Shown piece by piece: positions 1 through 6,791 of a DNA stretch of 64,000 nucleotides (position 1 is its first letter; each line of letters begins with the position of its first letter). The notes beneath the pieces were generated by a model. That model saw only the letters and a program-made list of their open reading frames with translations, did no database searches and was not told where the DNA came from. The translations under genes and the position numbers were made by a program. Source of the stretch: Paractinoplanes lichenicola. GTDB taxonomy: Bacteria > Actinomycetota > Actinomycetes > Mycobacteriales > Micromonosporaceae. The stretch lies in assembly GCF_016785085.1 (NCBI RefSeq), contig NZ_JAENHO010000001.1, positions 310,001 through 374,000 on the forward strand. The letters run 5' to 3'.

Positions 1-1020
1 AGCAACCTGGTCAGCGGAGGCAGGTTCCCGGGGGCGTCGGCGTCGGTGCGGCAGGCCGACGGAAAGGTGCGCACCTACGCGGCCGGGGTGGCCGACCTGC
101 GTACGGGAAGGAAAATGCCGGCCGACGCGCGGGTGCGGATCGCCAGCAACACCAAGATGTTCACCGCCGTGGTCGTGCTGCAACTCGTCGGCGAGGGCAA
201 GATCCGGCTGGACGAGCCGGTCGAGACGTACCTGCCGGGGCTCGTGCGGGGTGCCGGGGGCATCGACGGGCGGCAGATCACCGTACGGCAGTTGTTGCAG
301 CAGACGAGCGGGCTGCAGGACTACGACGAGGAGCTGTTCGCCGACTTCATCAACGCGCTGCACACCTATTACGAGCCGCACGACCTGCTCAGGGTGGCCT
401 TCGCCAAGGCACCGGAGTCGCGGCCGGGCGAGAAGTTCGTCTACGCCAACACCAACTACATCCTGGCCGGGCTAATCGTGCAGAAGGTCACCGGCCGCCC
501 GGTCGGCGAGCAGATCACCAAGCGCGTCATCGAGCCGCTGGGGCTGCGCCGCACGTACTGGCCGGCCGAGGGCGAGACGACGATCCGGGGCGCCCACCCG
601 CGCGGCTACTTCCCGGCGGTCAACGGGCAGGAGCCGATCGACATCACCGAGTCGGAGCCGTCGGCCGGCTGGGCCGCGGGCGCGCTGGTCGGCACGCCCG
701 GCGACATCAACACGTTCCTGGCCGGGCTGCTCGGCGGCAAGCTGCTGAAGCCGGCCGAGCTGGCCGAGATGAAGAAGACCGTGGACGCGCCGGGCTTCGA
801 CACGGTCGGCGGTTCCCGGTACGGCCTGGGCATCGCCACGTTCAAGCTGAGCTGCGGCGGGTTCGCCTGGACGCACGGCGGCATCGCGCCCGGCTACGTC
901 ACCTACGTCGGGATCGCCCCGTCGGGCAAGGCGGCGTCGATCGCGGTCAACTCGATGGTGGCCGAGCCGTCCGCGGCCGAGCATCTGGACCAGTCGCTGG
1001 ACACGGCGCTCTGCCGCTGA
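1..1020 (+). CDS. Serine hydrolase, beta-lactamase class C / D-Ala-D-Ala carboxypeptidase family (5' end off window)
   Basis: Penicillin-binding-protein-like hydrolase, probably exported, acting on cell-wall peptides or esters. The reading frame is open from base 1, and the residues before the first GTG (position 46) continue the family's usual 'PGASASVRQ-DG' opening, so the true start and signal peptide lie outside the window. Visible motifs are SxxK (SNTK, bases about 148-159), the YxN motif (YAN, about base 440) and the KTG-equivalent HGG (about base 880). The C-terminus looks complete. It is convergent with the sigma-factor gene, whose frame runs antisense over the last 118 bases of this gene. 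The substrate cannot be read from sequence. Confidence 0.85.
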   Translation, partial: SNLVSGGRFPGASASVRQADGKVRTYAAGVADLRTGRKMPADARVRIASNTKMFTAVVVLQLVGEGKIRLDEPVETYLPGLVRGAGGIDGRQITVRQLLQQTSGLQDYDEELFADFINALHTYYEPHDLLRVAFAKAPESRPGEKFVYANTNYILAGLIVQKVTGRPVGEQITKRVIEPLGLRRTYWPAEGETTIRGAHPRGYFPAVNGQEPIDITESEPSAGWAAGALVGTPGDINTFLAGLLGGKLLKPAELAEMKKTVDAPGFDTVGGSRYGLGIATFKLSCGGFAWTHGGIAPGYVTYVGIAPSGKAASIAVNSMVAEPSAAEHLDQSLDTALCR

Positions 1021-2864
1021 ACCTGAAGCAGGGTGTGCCCGGTCAGGCGTTTACACAGGTAGGCGGCGCGCTCATAGGAGAGGCGCCGCCGACCCGTCTC
1101 CGGGCACAGATCGGCCGCCGCGGGTGGGCGGCCGGGACCGGGACGGCGGCCGGCGAGGAAGAGCGGGCCCCGGGTGCGGCCGGCGATCAGCTCCGGAAGC
1201 AGCGCGGCCGTGCCGGACCGCCAGACGATCGTCGCGTCGCGGGCGCTGCGGTCGTCCAGGTTCAGCTCCTCGACGTTGAGCGCCAGCACGGCCCCGACTT
1301 TCGCCCCCGACTCCCGCAGCAGACACCAGAGCACCCGCTCCCGAAGCGCTGGAACCGCACCGACCGGTTCTGAAAGAGACGCCGCACCGAGGGTCGCCGG
1401 CAGGGGGCGGGGCTGGAGAGCGGCGGCGAGCGACGGTTCGCCGGCCCAGGTGGTGAAAGACCGGATCGCGGCCACGTGCCGGTTCCAGGTCCGCGGCGAC
1501 ACCTCGGGCCAGCACAGGGCGAAAATCTCGGCCAGCCGTTCGGAGGTCAGGCTCGCCACCGGCGTACGGTCGCCGGCCAGCCGGACCACACGGTGCAGGG
1601 TCTGCCCGTACGCGCGAGCGGTGGCCGGTCGCAGCGGGCCAAGGTACTCGGCCACCGCCGGGCCGAGCGGGCGACCCTGATCCTCGGGCACATCCAGAGC
1701 CGCCGCCCGCCGCCGCAGGAAGTCGCGTTCGGCCGTGTTGTGGGCCAGGGTGGCCGCCCGCTCCAGCTCGCCCCGGGCCTCGGCGGCACGACCGAGCCGG
1801 ATCAGCAGGTCGCCCCGCACGCCGGGCAGCAGGTGGTAGCCGGCCATCCGCGGGTCGGCGTGCAGCTCGTCGAGCAGGTCGAGTCCGGCCTGAGGCCCGT
1901 ACGCGAAAGCCACCGCCACCGCCCGGTTGAGCCGGACGACCGGGGTCGGCAGCAGCCGCTCCAGCGACTCGTAAAGCGAGCTGATGCGTACCCAATCGGT
2001 CTTGTCGGCCGTGTGGCAGACCGCGATCGCCGCCTGCAGCACATAGGGCCCGGCCGGGCCGCCCGCCTCGCGCGCCCGCAGCATCGCGGCGAAGCCCCGG
2101 CGGATGAGCAGCTGATCCCAGCGGCCCCGGTTCTGCTCGTGCAGCGGGATCGGCTCGCCGGCCGGCCCGGTGCGCGCGGCCGACCGGGACTGCTGGATCT
2201 CCATGAGCGCCACCAGCCCGTGCACCTCGGCCTGGGCGGGGGCGAGCTTGGCAAGCATCCGCCCCAGCCGCAGCGCCTCCAGGCACAGGTCGGCGCGGAT
2301 CAGGTCGGCGCCCGAGGTGGCCGCGTAGCCCTCGTTGAAGATCAGGTAGACGACCTCGAGCACCGACGACAGCTGCCCGGACGGCTCGTAGGCGGCACCC
2401 GACTCGGCCAGCGTGCGCTTGGCCGCGGCGATCCGCTGCGTGATCACCTGCTCGCCGACCAGGAAGGCGCGGGCGATCTCGGCCGGGCTCAGGCCGGCCA
2501 CGACCCGCAGGGTGAGCGCGGCCCGGGCCTCGGCCGGGAGCACGGGATGACACGACGTGAACATCAGCCGGAGCACGTCGTCCTCGGCCGGCTCCGGCCG
2601 CCGGGCCAGGTCGGGGGCGAGTCGTTCCCGCGTACGGGCTCGCCTGATGTCGTCGACGGCCCGGCGCCGGGCGGTGGTCATGAGCCACGCGCCGGGATTG
2701 TCGGGGATCCCGGTCGCCGGCCACTGCTCCAGGGCCGCCACCAGCGCGTCCTGGGCCAGCTCCTCGGCCCGGCCGACGTCGTGCACCAGCCGCAGGAGCC
2801 CGCCGACGATCCGGGCGGACTCCTGCTTCCAGACTGCGCCGACCGTGGCCGGGAAGTTGGTCAC
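903..2864 (-). CDS. ECF42-type RNA polymerase sigma factor with C-terminal tyrosine-recombinase-like extension
   Basis: Residues 1 to about 395 are a standard ECF42 sigma factor: sigma-2 region ('ELAQDALVAALEQWP'), sigma-4 HTH ('LSPAEIARAFLVGEQVITQRI') and the TPR-like DUF6596 tail. ECF42 proteins normally stop near 400-420 residues. Here the frame continues into a SAM-like integrase core-binding segment (about 400-470) and a recombinase catalytic-fold segment (about 490-612). The first catalytic Arg position reads Lys (GAKVG). The frame leaves homology just where the HxxR box should begin, and the last 40 residues are antisense to the serine hydrolase. The extension therefore cannot be an active recombinase. 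GTG start overlaps the DGPF gene stop by 4 bp (GTGA), so the two are coupled, as is known for ECF42/DGPF pairs. Confidence 0.85.
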   Translation of the reverse strand: MTNFPATVGAVWKQESARIVGGLLRLVHDVGRAEELAQDALVAALEQWPATGIPDNPGAWLMTTARRRAVDDIRRARTRERLAPDLARRPEPAEDDVLRLMFTSCHPVLPAEARAALTLRVVAGLSPAEIARAFLVGEQVITQRIAAAKRTLAESGAAYEPSGQLSSVLEVVYLIFNEGYAATSGADLIRADLCLEALRLGRMLAKLAPAQAEVHGLVALMEIQQSRSAARTGPAGEPIPLHEQNRGRWDQLLIRRGFAAMLRAREAGGPAGPYVLQAAIAVCHTADKTDWVRISSLYESLERLLPTPVVRLNRAVAVAFAYGPQAGLDLLDELHADPRMAGYHLLPGVRGDLLIRLGRAAEARGELERAATLAHNTAERDFLRRRAAALDVPEDQGRPLGPAVAEYLGPLRPATARAYGQTLHRVVRLAGDRTPVASLTSERLAEIFALCWPEVSPRTWNRHVAAIRSFTTWAGEPSLAAALQPRPLPATLGAASLSEPVGAVPALRERVLWCLLRESGAKVGAVLALNVEELNLDDRSARDATIVWRSGTAALLPELIAGRTRGPLFLAGRRPGPGRPPAAADLCPETGRRRLSYERAAYLCKRLTGHTLLQVQRQSAVSSDWSRCSAADGSATIELTAIDAALPDGAIPT

Positions 2865-3184
2865 GGACCGTAGACCTGGTGGATCAGGCTCTCCCCGTCG
2901 CCGACGATCCGGCGGAAGCGGCGGCAGAGCTCGATCGCCTCCTCCTTCGACCGCACCTCGATCAGCGCGAACCCGCCGATCGCCTCCTTGGCCTCGGTGA
3001 ACGGCCCGTCGGTGACGGTGATCTCGTCGCCCGCCGAGGTCATCTTGAAGCCGACCGGGTCGAGGCCGCCGGTCGCGAGCAGGACGCCCGAGGCGGTCAG
3101 CTCCTCGACGAACGCGGCCATGTCGGCGTAGAGCTTCTCGTCCGGCTCGGCGTCACCGGCCTTCTGCATCATCAGGTAACGCAT
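2861..3184 (-). CDS. YCII-related / DGPF-domain protein
   Basis: Small cytosolic protein of 107 residues with a ferredoxin-like YCII fold. It carries the diagnostic DGPF motif (ITVTDGPFTEAKE), followed by GGFALIEV. DGPF proteins are the classic genomic partners of ECF42 sigma factors, and here the gene is first in a two-gene operon with one, overlapping its start by 4 bp. The biochemical role of the family is not established; a regulatory or sensory partner role is inferred from the pairing. The start at 3184 is preferred because a GGAG ribosome site lies about 8 bases upstream and the protein aligns from there; longer readings add unrelated residues. A nested palindrome in the divergent promoter region probably controls it. 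Confidence 0.88.
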   Translation of the reverse strand: MRYLMMQKAGDAEPDEKLYADMAAFVEELTASGVLLATGGLDPVGFKMTSAGDEITVTDGPFTEAKEAIGGFALIEVRSKEEAIELCRRFRRIVGDGESLIHQVYGP

Positions 3185-3220
3185 CGTGCTCTCCGTTTCG
3201 TCGTGACTGCTTCTCGCACC

Positions 3221-3286
3221 GACGTCGAACGAGCCGATGTGACAGGTAATTCGAGCATTACCTGTCACATGAGCGCATCCGACGTC
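3221..3286. promoter_or_regulatory. Nested two-tier palindrome between divergent genes (putative operator)
   Basis: Perfect 14-bp inverted repeat ATGTGACAGGTAAT at 3237-3250 and 3257-3270 around a 6-bp spacer. An outer 7-bp pair, GACGTCG at 3221-3227 and CGACGTC at 3280-3286, is separated from the inner arms by exactly 9 bp on both sides. It lies midway between the DGPF/ECF42 operon (left) and the DUF998 gene (right), so it can control both. The binding protein is unknown; no regulator gene is adjacent apart from the sigma factor. Confidence 0.6.
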
Positions 3287-3315
3287 CGGGCAACAACCGA
3301 CGAAGGAGCTCGACG

Positions 3316-3930
3316 ATGACATCCGCAATTGCTTCCCGTACGGCTTCCGTCCCGCTCGGCCGAGCCGCGCTCATGGCCGCCGGGCCGTTGTGGGCGACGG
3401 TGTCGCTGGCCCAGGTCGCCACCCGCGACGGTTTTGATCTCATGCGGCATCCGCTCAGCCTGCTCAGCACCGGCTCGCTGGGCTGGCTGCAGATCACCAA
3501 CTTCGTGGTGGCGGGCCTGCTCATGGTGGCGGGCGCCGGTGCCCTGGACGGGACGTGGGCGCCGCGCCTGACCCGGGTCGCCGGTCTCGGCATGATCGCC
3601 GCCGGGCTGCTGGTGATGGACCCGGGCGGCGGCTTCCCGGCCGATCACCCCGAGGTGCCGGCGACGATGAGCCGGCACGCGATCGGGCACATGGCGGCCG
3701 GGACGATCACGTTCGCCGCGTTGATCGCCGCCTGTTACGTGCTGGCGCGGCGGGCCCCGGCCCGGGGCTCGGCGGCGGCCGCGGTGATCGCCGGAACCGC
3801 GCTGCTGGCCGGGGATCTGTGGGCGATGTCCGGCGGCGCGGCGGGCACGCTGACGCTCGCGATCGGCGCGATCACCGCCATGCTGTACGTCTCCTGGGCC
3901 GCTAGGCCTTCAGCAGCTCGGACACGGTGA
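3316..3930 (+). CDS. DUF998 family membrane protein
   Basis: Integral membrane protein of 204 residues with about six hydrophobic segments, matching the DUF998 family in length and in the 'D..RHPLSLLS.G..GW.Q..NF...G' opening (residues 35-65). Function of the family is unknown. It is divergent from the DGPF/ECF42 operon across the nested palindrome, and DUF998 genes are often found near such stress-type regulators, so co-regulation is plausible. The ATG at 3316 has a GAAGGAG ribosome site 8 bases upstream. Its 3' end overlaps the convergent deacetylase gene by 29 bp. Confidence 0.8.
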   Translation: MTSAIASRTASVPLGRAALMAAGPLWATVSLAQVATRDGFDLMRHPLSLLSTGSLGWLQITNFVVAGLLMVAGAGALDGTWAPRLTRVAGLGMIAAGLLVMDPGGGFPADHPEVPATMSRHAIGHMAAGTITFAALIAACYVLARRAPARGSAAAAVIAGTALLAGDLWAMSGGAAGTLTLAIGAITAMLYVSWAARPSAARTR

Positions 3931-4678
3931 CGAACCGGAAGCCCTGGTCGCGCAGGCCCTCGATCATCGCGGGGAGGGCCTTCAGCGCGACCAGCCGGCG
4001 CTTGTCCCCGGCGTCGTGGGCCAGCACGATCGAGCCCGGGCGCACGGTGTCGATCAGGTCGCGGGCCTGGGCGGCGGGGTCGGTGACGAACTTGCGCTCG
4101 CGCATCTGGTGCGACCACAGCGCGATGTCGTAGCCCAGCGCGTCGGCCGCGAGCACGGTCGAGCCGCCGAGATGCCCGTACGGGGGTCGCATGAGCCTTG
4201 TCTCCCGGCCGGTGTGCCGCTTGATGGCCTCGTGCGTACGCTCCAGCTCGCGCCGGGCCCGGCCCAGGTCGAGCGTGGCCAGGTCGTCGTGCGACCAGGA
4301 GTGGTTGCCGACCTCGTGCTGGTCGAGCCGGTCGCGCAGCAGCCCGGCGTGCTCCTCCAGATGCCGGCCGACGAGGAAGAACGTGGCCGGCACCTGGTGG
4401 CGGTCGAGCACGTCGAGAAACTGCGGGGTGTAATCCGGCAGCGGCCCGTCGTCGAAGGTCAGCGCGACCAGCTTCTCGGTGGTCGGCCGGAAGTAGTGGA
4501 TCTGCACCCCGCCGCTGGCCACGGCCCCGAGGTCGTCGGCGGCCGACGCGTATCCGCCACACAGCGGCGGCCGGTCCCAGCCGAGCCAGCGCTTCACGTG
4601 GCCGGACCCGGCAAAAGCCGTGGCCGCCCCGCCCGCGGCGAGGAGCGTCCCCCGCAGCATTGCCCGTCGAGTAAGCAT
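3902..4678 (-). CDS. Exported polysaccharide deacetylase (NodB domain, CE4)
   Basis: Secreted or surface CE4 deacetylase of 258 residues. The N-terminus (MLTRRAMLRGTLLAAGG) is a twin-arginine-type signal followed by a hydrophobic stretch. The NodB domain follows: motif 1 TFDDGP (about residue 79), motif 2 HEVGNHSWSH (metal-binding His pair, about 125), motif 3 RPPYG (about 160), motif 4 and 5 near DIALWSHQ and IVLAHD. All metal and catalytic positions appear intact, so it should be active on N- or O-acetylated polysaccharide such as peptidoglycan or chitooligomers. It stands alone, convergent with the DUF998 gene. Confidence 0.88.
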   Translation of the reverse strand: MLTRRAMLRGTLLAAGGAATAFAGSGHVKRWLGWDRPPLCGGYASAADDLGAVASGGVQIHYFRPTTEKLVALTFDDGPLPDYTPQFLDVLDRHQVPATFFLVGRHLEEHAGLLRDRLDQHEVGNHSWSHDDLATLDLGRARRELERTHEAIKRHTGRETRLMRPPYGHLGGSTVLAADALGYDIALWSHQMRERKFVTDPAAQARDLIDTVRPGSIVLAHDAGDKRRLVALKALPAMIEGLRDQGFRFVTVSELLKA

Positions 4679-4753
4679 CGTTCCCCCATGACTGTTCCGG
4701 CTCGACAGCCTGGTTGATCATGGGAGAGACGCGCCTCGGCCACCGGACTTATT

Positions 4754-5005
4754 TCAGCCGGGGGCTTCCTCGGCCGGAAGTAGGAGAGTCCGCCGCGCGA
4801 ACCAGCGGACCGAGACCTTGGCCAGCTCGAGCCCGCGCACGTCGCGGTGGGGTGAGTCGAGCGAGCCGTCGATGAGCAACAGGGCGATGCCGTGCACGGT
4901 CGCCCACGCGGTCACGGCGGCGACCTCGCCGTCGGGCTGAAGGCGGATCAAGTCCCGGATCGGCTGGAACGAGGCTGACCGTGGGCGCGGTCGCCGGGGC
5001 GGGCA
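4754..5005 (-). pseudogene. C-terminal remnant of a TetR-family regulator
   Basis: The frame is open from about 5005 to the stop at 4754, but only the C-terminal ligand-binding part of a TetR protein is present: 'AAVTAWATVHGIALLLIDGSL', the AWA.VHG.A.LL.DG signature of the TetR C-terminal domain. There is no HTH. Homology ends near 4970-4980, exactly where the oppositely oriented SDR gene begins, itself missing its N-terminus. The simplest reading is one deletion that removed the DNA-binding half of the repressor, the divergent promoter region and the SDR leader. Confidence 0.65.
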
Positions 5006-5832
5006 TCATGTCGGCCTCCTCCGCCCCGGCGCCGACCGTCCTCGACGGCAATCGCCGGTTCGCCGGCAAGGTCGTGCTGATCACCGGCGCGACCTCGGGC
5101 ATCGGCCGGGCCTCGGCGCTGGCCTTCGCGCGGGAGGGCGCCGCGCTCGCGTTCTGCGGGCGCCGCGCCGAGCTCGGGCGTGGCCTGGAGGACGAGATCC
5201 GCGGCACCGGCGGGCAGGCCCTGTTCGTGCGGGCCGACGTCCGCGACGAGGGGCAGGTCCGCCAGTTCGTGAACGCCGCGGCCGACCGGTTCGGCCGGGT
5301 CGACGTCGCGCTCAACAACGCCGGCATCACCATCGAGAAGCCGCTGCACGAGTTCACGGCGGCCGAGTTCGGCGACGTGCTCGACACCAACGTGCGCGGC
5401 GTCTTCTACGCGATGAAATATCAGATCCCGCACATGCTCACTGCCGGCGGCGGGACGATCCTGGTCACCTCGTCCACAGTGGCCAACACGACCTCGGCGA
5501 AGCGCAGCGTCTACACCGCCAGCAAATCGGCGCTGGTGGGACTCGTACGGGCGGCGGCCTTGGACTATGGCGACAAGGGGATCAGGGTCACCGCGATTCT
5601 GCCCGGCACGACCGACACCGCCCTCGTGCGGGGCAGTGCCGGCCTGACGAGCGTGCCCGACGCGGCCTGGCGGGTCGGCGCGGCCCAGTGGGGCCGGTCC
5701 AACGTGCCGGGGCTGCGCCGCATGGCCACCCCGGAGGAGATCGCGGCCTTCGCCGTCAGCGCCGCCTCCCCCGAGCTGACCTACCTGACCGGCACCGCGC
5801 TGGCCGCGAGCGGCGGAACGGGTGCCGGGTAG
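4981..5832 (+). CDS. Short-chain dehydrogenase/reductase, probably with truncated Tat leader
   Basis: NAD(P)-dependent oxidoreductase with a classical SDR fold: TGATSGIG cofactor motif (about residue 36), NNAG (about 112) and catalytic Ser-Tyr-Lys (SST..., YTASK about 182). Length 283. The first 25 residues (AVAGAGIMSASSAPAPT) look like the hydrophobic and c-regions of a twin-arginine signal whose RR part is missing. No ATG/GTG/TTG exists upstream in frame before the antisense TetR remnant, so GTG 4981 is the only conventional start. No ribosome site is obvious. The core enzyme seems intact; whether it is still expressed is doubtful. Substrate unknown. Confidence 0.75.
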   Translation: MGAVAGAGIMSASSAPAPTVLDGNRRFAGKVVLITGATSGIGRASALAFAREGAALAFCGRRAELGRGLEDEIRGTGGQALFVRADVRDEGQVRQFVNAAADRFGRVDVALNNAGITIEKPLHEFTAAEFGDVLDTNVRGVFYAMKYQIPHMLTAGGGTILVTSSTVANTTSAKRSVYTASKSALVGLVRAAALDYGDKGIRVTAILPGTTDTALVRGSAGLTSVPDAAWRVGAAQWGRSNVPGLRRMATPEEIAAFAVSAASPELTYLTGTALAASGGTGAG

Positions 5833-5836
5833 GAAC

Positions 5837-6694
5837 TCAGAGGCTGCGGTCGAGGAAGTCGCGGATCAGCGGGCCGGCCACGTCGAGCTGGTCCTCGAGC
5901 AGGAAGTGGCCGGTGTCGAGCAGGTGCAGCTCGGCCTTGGGCAGGTCGTTCAGGTACGGGTGGGCGCCGTCGGCCGGGAAGATGTAGTCGTTCTGGCCCC
6001 ACACGATCAGGGTCGGCGGCTGGTGCGTACGGAAGAAGTCCTGGAACTGCGGGTACAGCGTGACGTTGGTGCCGTAGTCCTTGAACAGGTCGAGCTGGAT
6101 CTCGTCGTTGCCGGGGCGGTTGAGCTGCGTGATGTCGTGCAGCCAGGCGTCGGGGTCGAGATGCGTCAGATCCCGTACGCCGTCGGTGTATTGGAACTTG
6201 GTGGTCTCGTCGGACAGGATCGGGCGCAGGGCGGCGCGACGCTCGGCGGTGTCCTCGGCCCAGTACGCCTTGATCGGGTCCCAGAACTCCTTCAGACCTT
6301 CCTCGTACGCGTTGCCGTTCTGCACGATCAGCGCGGTGACCTTGTCGGGGGCCTTGAGCGCGAGCCGGTAGCCGGTCGGGGCGCCATAGTCGAAGACGTA
6401 CATCGCGTACTGCTCGATGCCGAGCTGGTCGAGCAGGCCCTGCATCAGGTCGGCGTAGTTGGCGAACGTGTAGTCGAACTCCGAGCGGTCCGGGGTGGCC
6501 GAGTGGCCGTAGCCCGGGTAGTCGGGCGCGATCACGTGGTACTTGTCCGCCAGCAGCGGGATCAGCGTGCGGAACTGCGCCGACGACGTCGGGAAGCCGT
6601 GCAGCAGCAGCACGGTCGGGCCGTCGGCCGGTCCGTCCTCGCGATAGAAGATGTCGAGCCCGTTGACCTTCGTGGTGTGGAAGCGCGTTGACAT
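5837..6694 (-). CDS. Alpha/beta hydrolase, haloalkane dehalogenase/epoxide hydrolase type
   Basis: Cytosolic alpha/beta hydrolase of 285 residues. The oxyanion segment LLHGFPTSS is near residue 33. The nucleophile elbow reads VFDYGAPTG (about 105), with Asp as nucleophile rather than Ser, which is typical of haloalkane dehalogenases and epoxide hydrolases. The catalytic His is in DTGHFLLED (about 265) and a likely acid in VWGQNDYIF. The family acts on halides, epoxides or related small electrophiles; the substrate here is unknown. It is convergent with the SDR, only 4 bp between stops, and is preceded by a cluster of ACCGGT inverted repeats that may be an operator. Confidence 0.85.
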   Translation of the reverse strand: MSTRFHTTKVNGLDIFYREDGPADGPTVLLLHGFPTSSAQFRTLIPLLADKYHVIAPDYPGYGHSATPDRSEFDYTFANYADLMQGLLDQLGIEQYAMYVFDYGAPTGYRLALKAPDKVTALIVQNGNAYEEGLKEFWDPIKAYWAEDTAERRAALRPILSDETTKFQYTDGVRDLTHLDPDAWLHDITQLNRPGNDEIQLDLFKDYGTNVTLYPQFQDFFRTHQPPTLIVWGQNDYIFPADGAHPYLNDLPKAELHLLDTGHFLLEDQLDVAGPLIRDFLDRSL

Positions 6695-6721
6695 GGCGGG
6701 AATCCCTTCGGTAGTCGCCGT

Positions 6722-6770
6722 AACCGGTGAAACCGAAGTTACCGGTTGCCCCCTCGCGAGGGCAACCGGT
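6722..6770. promoter_or_regulatory. AACCGGT inverted repeats upstream of the hydrolase gene
   Basis: AACCGGT at 6722-6728 pairs with ACCGGTT at 6741-6747. The second half also forms a longer hairpin: ACCGGTTGCC (6741-6750) with GGCAACCGGT (6761-6770) around CTCGCGAG. Placed 28-76 bases upstream of the hydrolase start and 22 bases beyond the GH94 stop, it could be a repressor operator, a GH94 terminator, or both. There is no U-rich run on either side, which favours an operator. Confidence 0.45.
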
Positions 6771-6791
6771 TAAAGGCTTTTTAGCGGTTAG

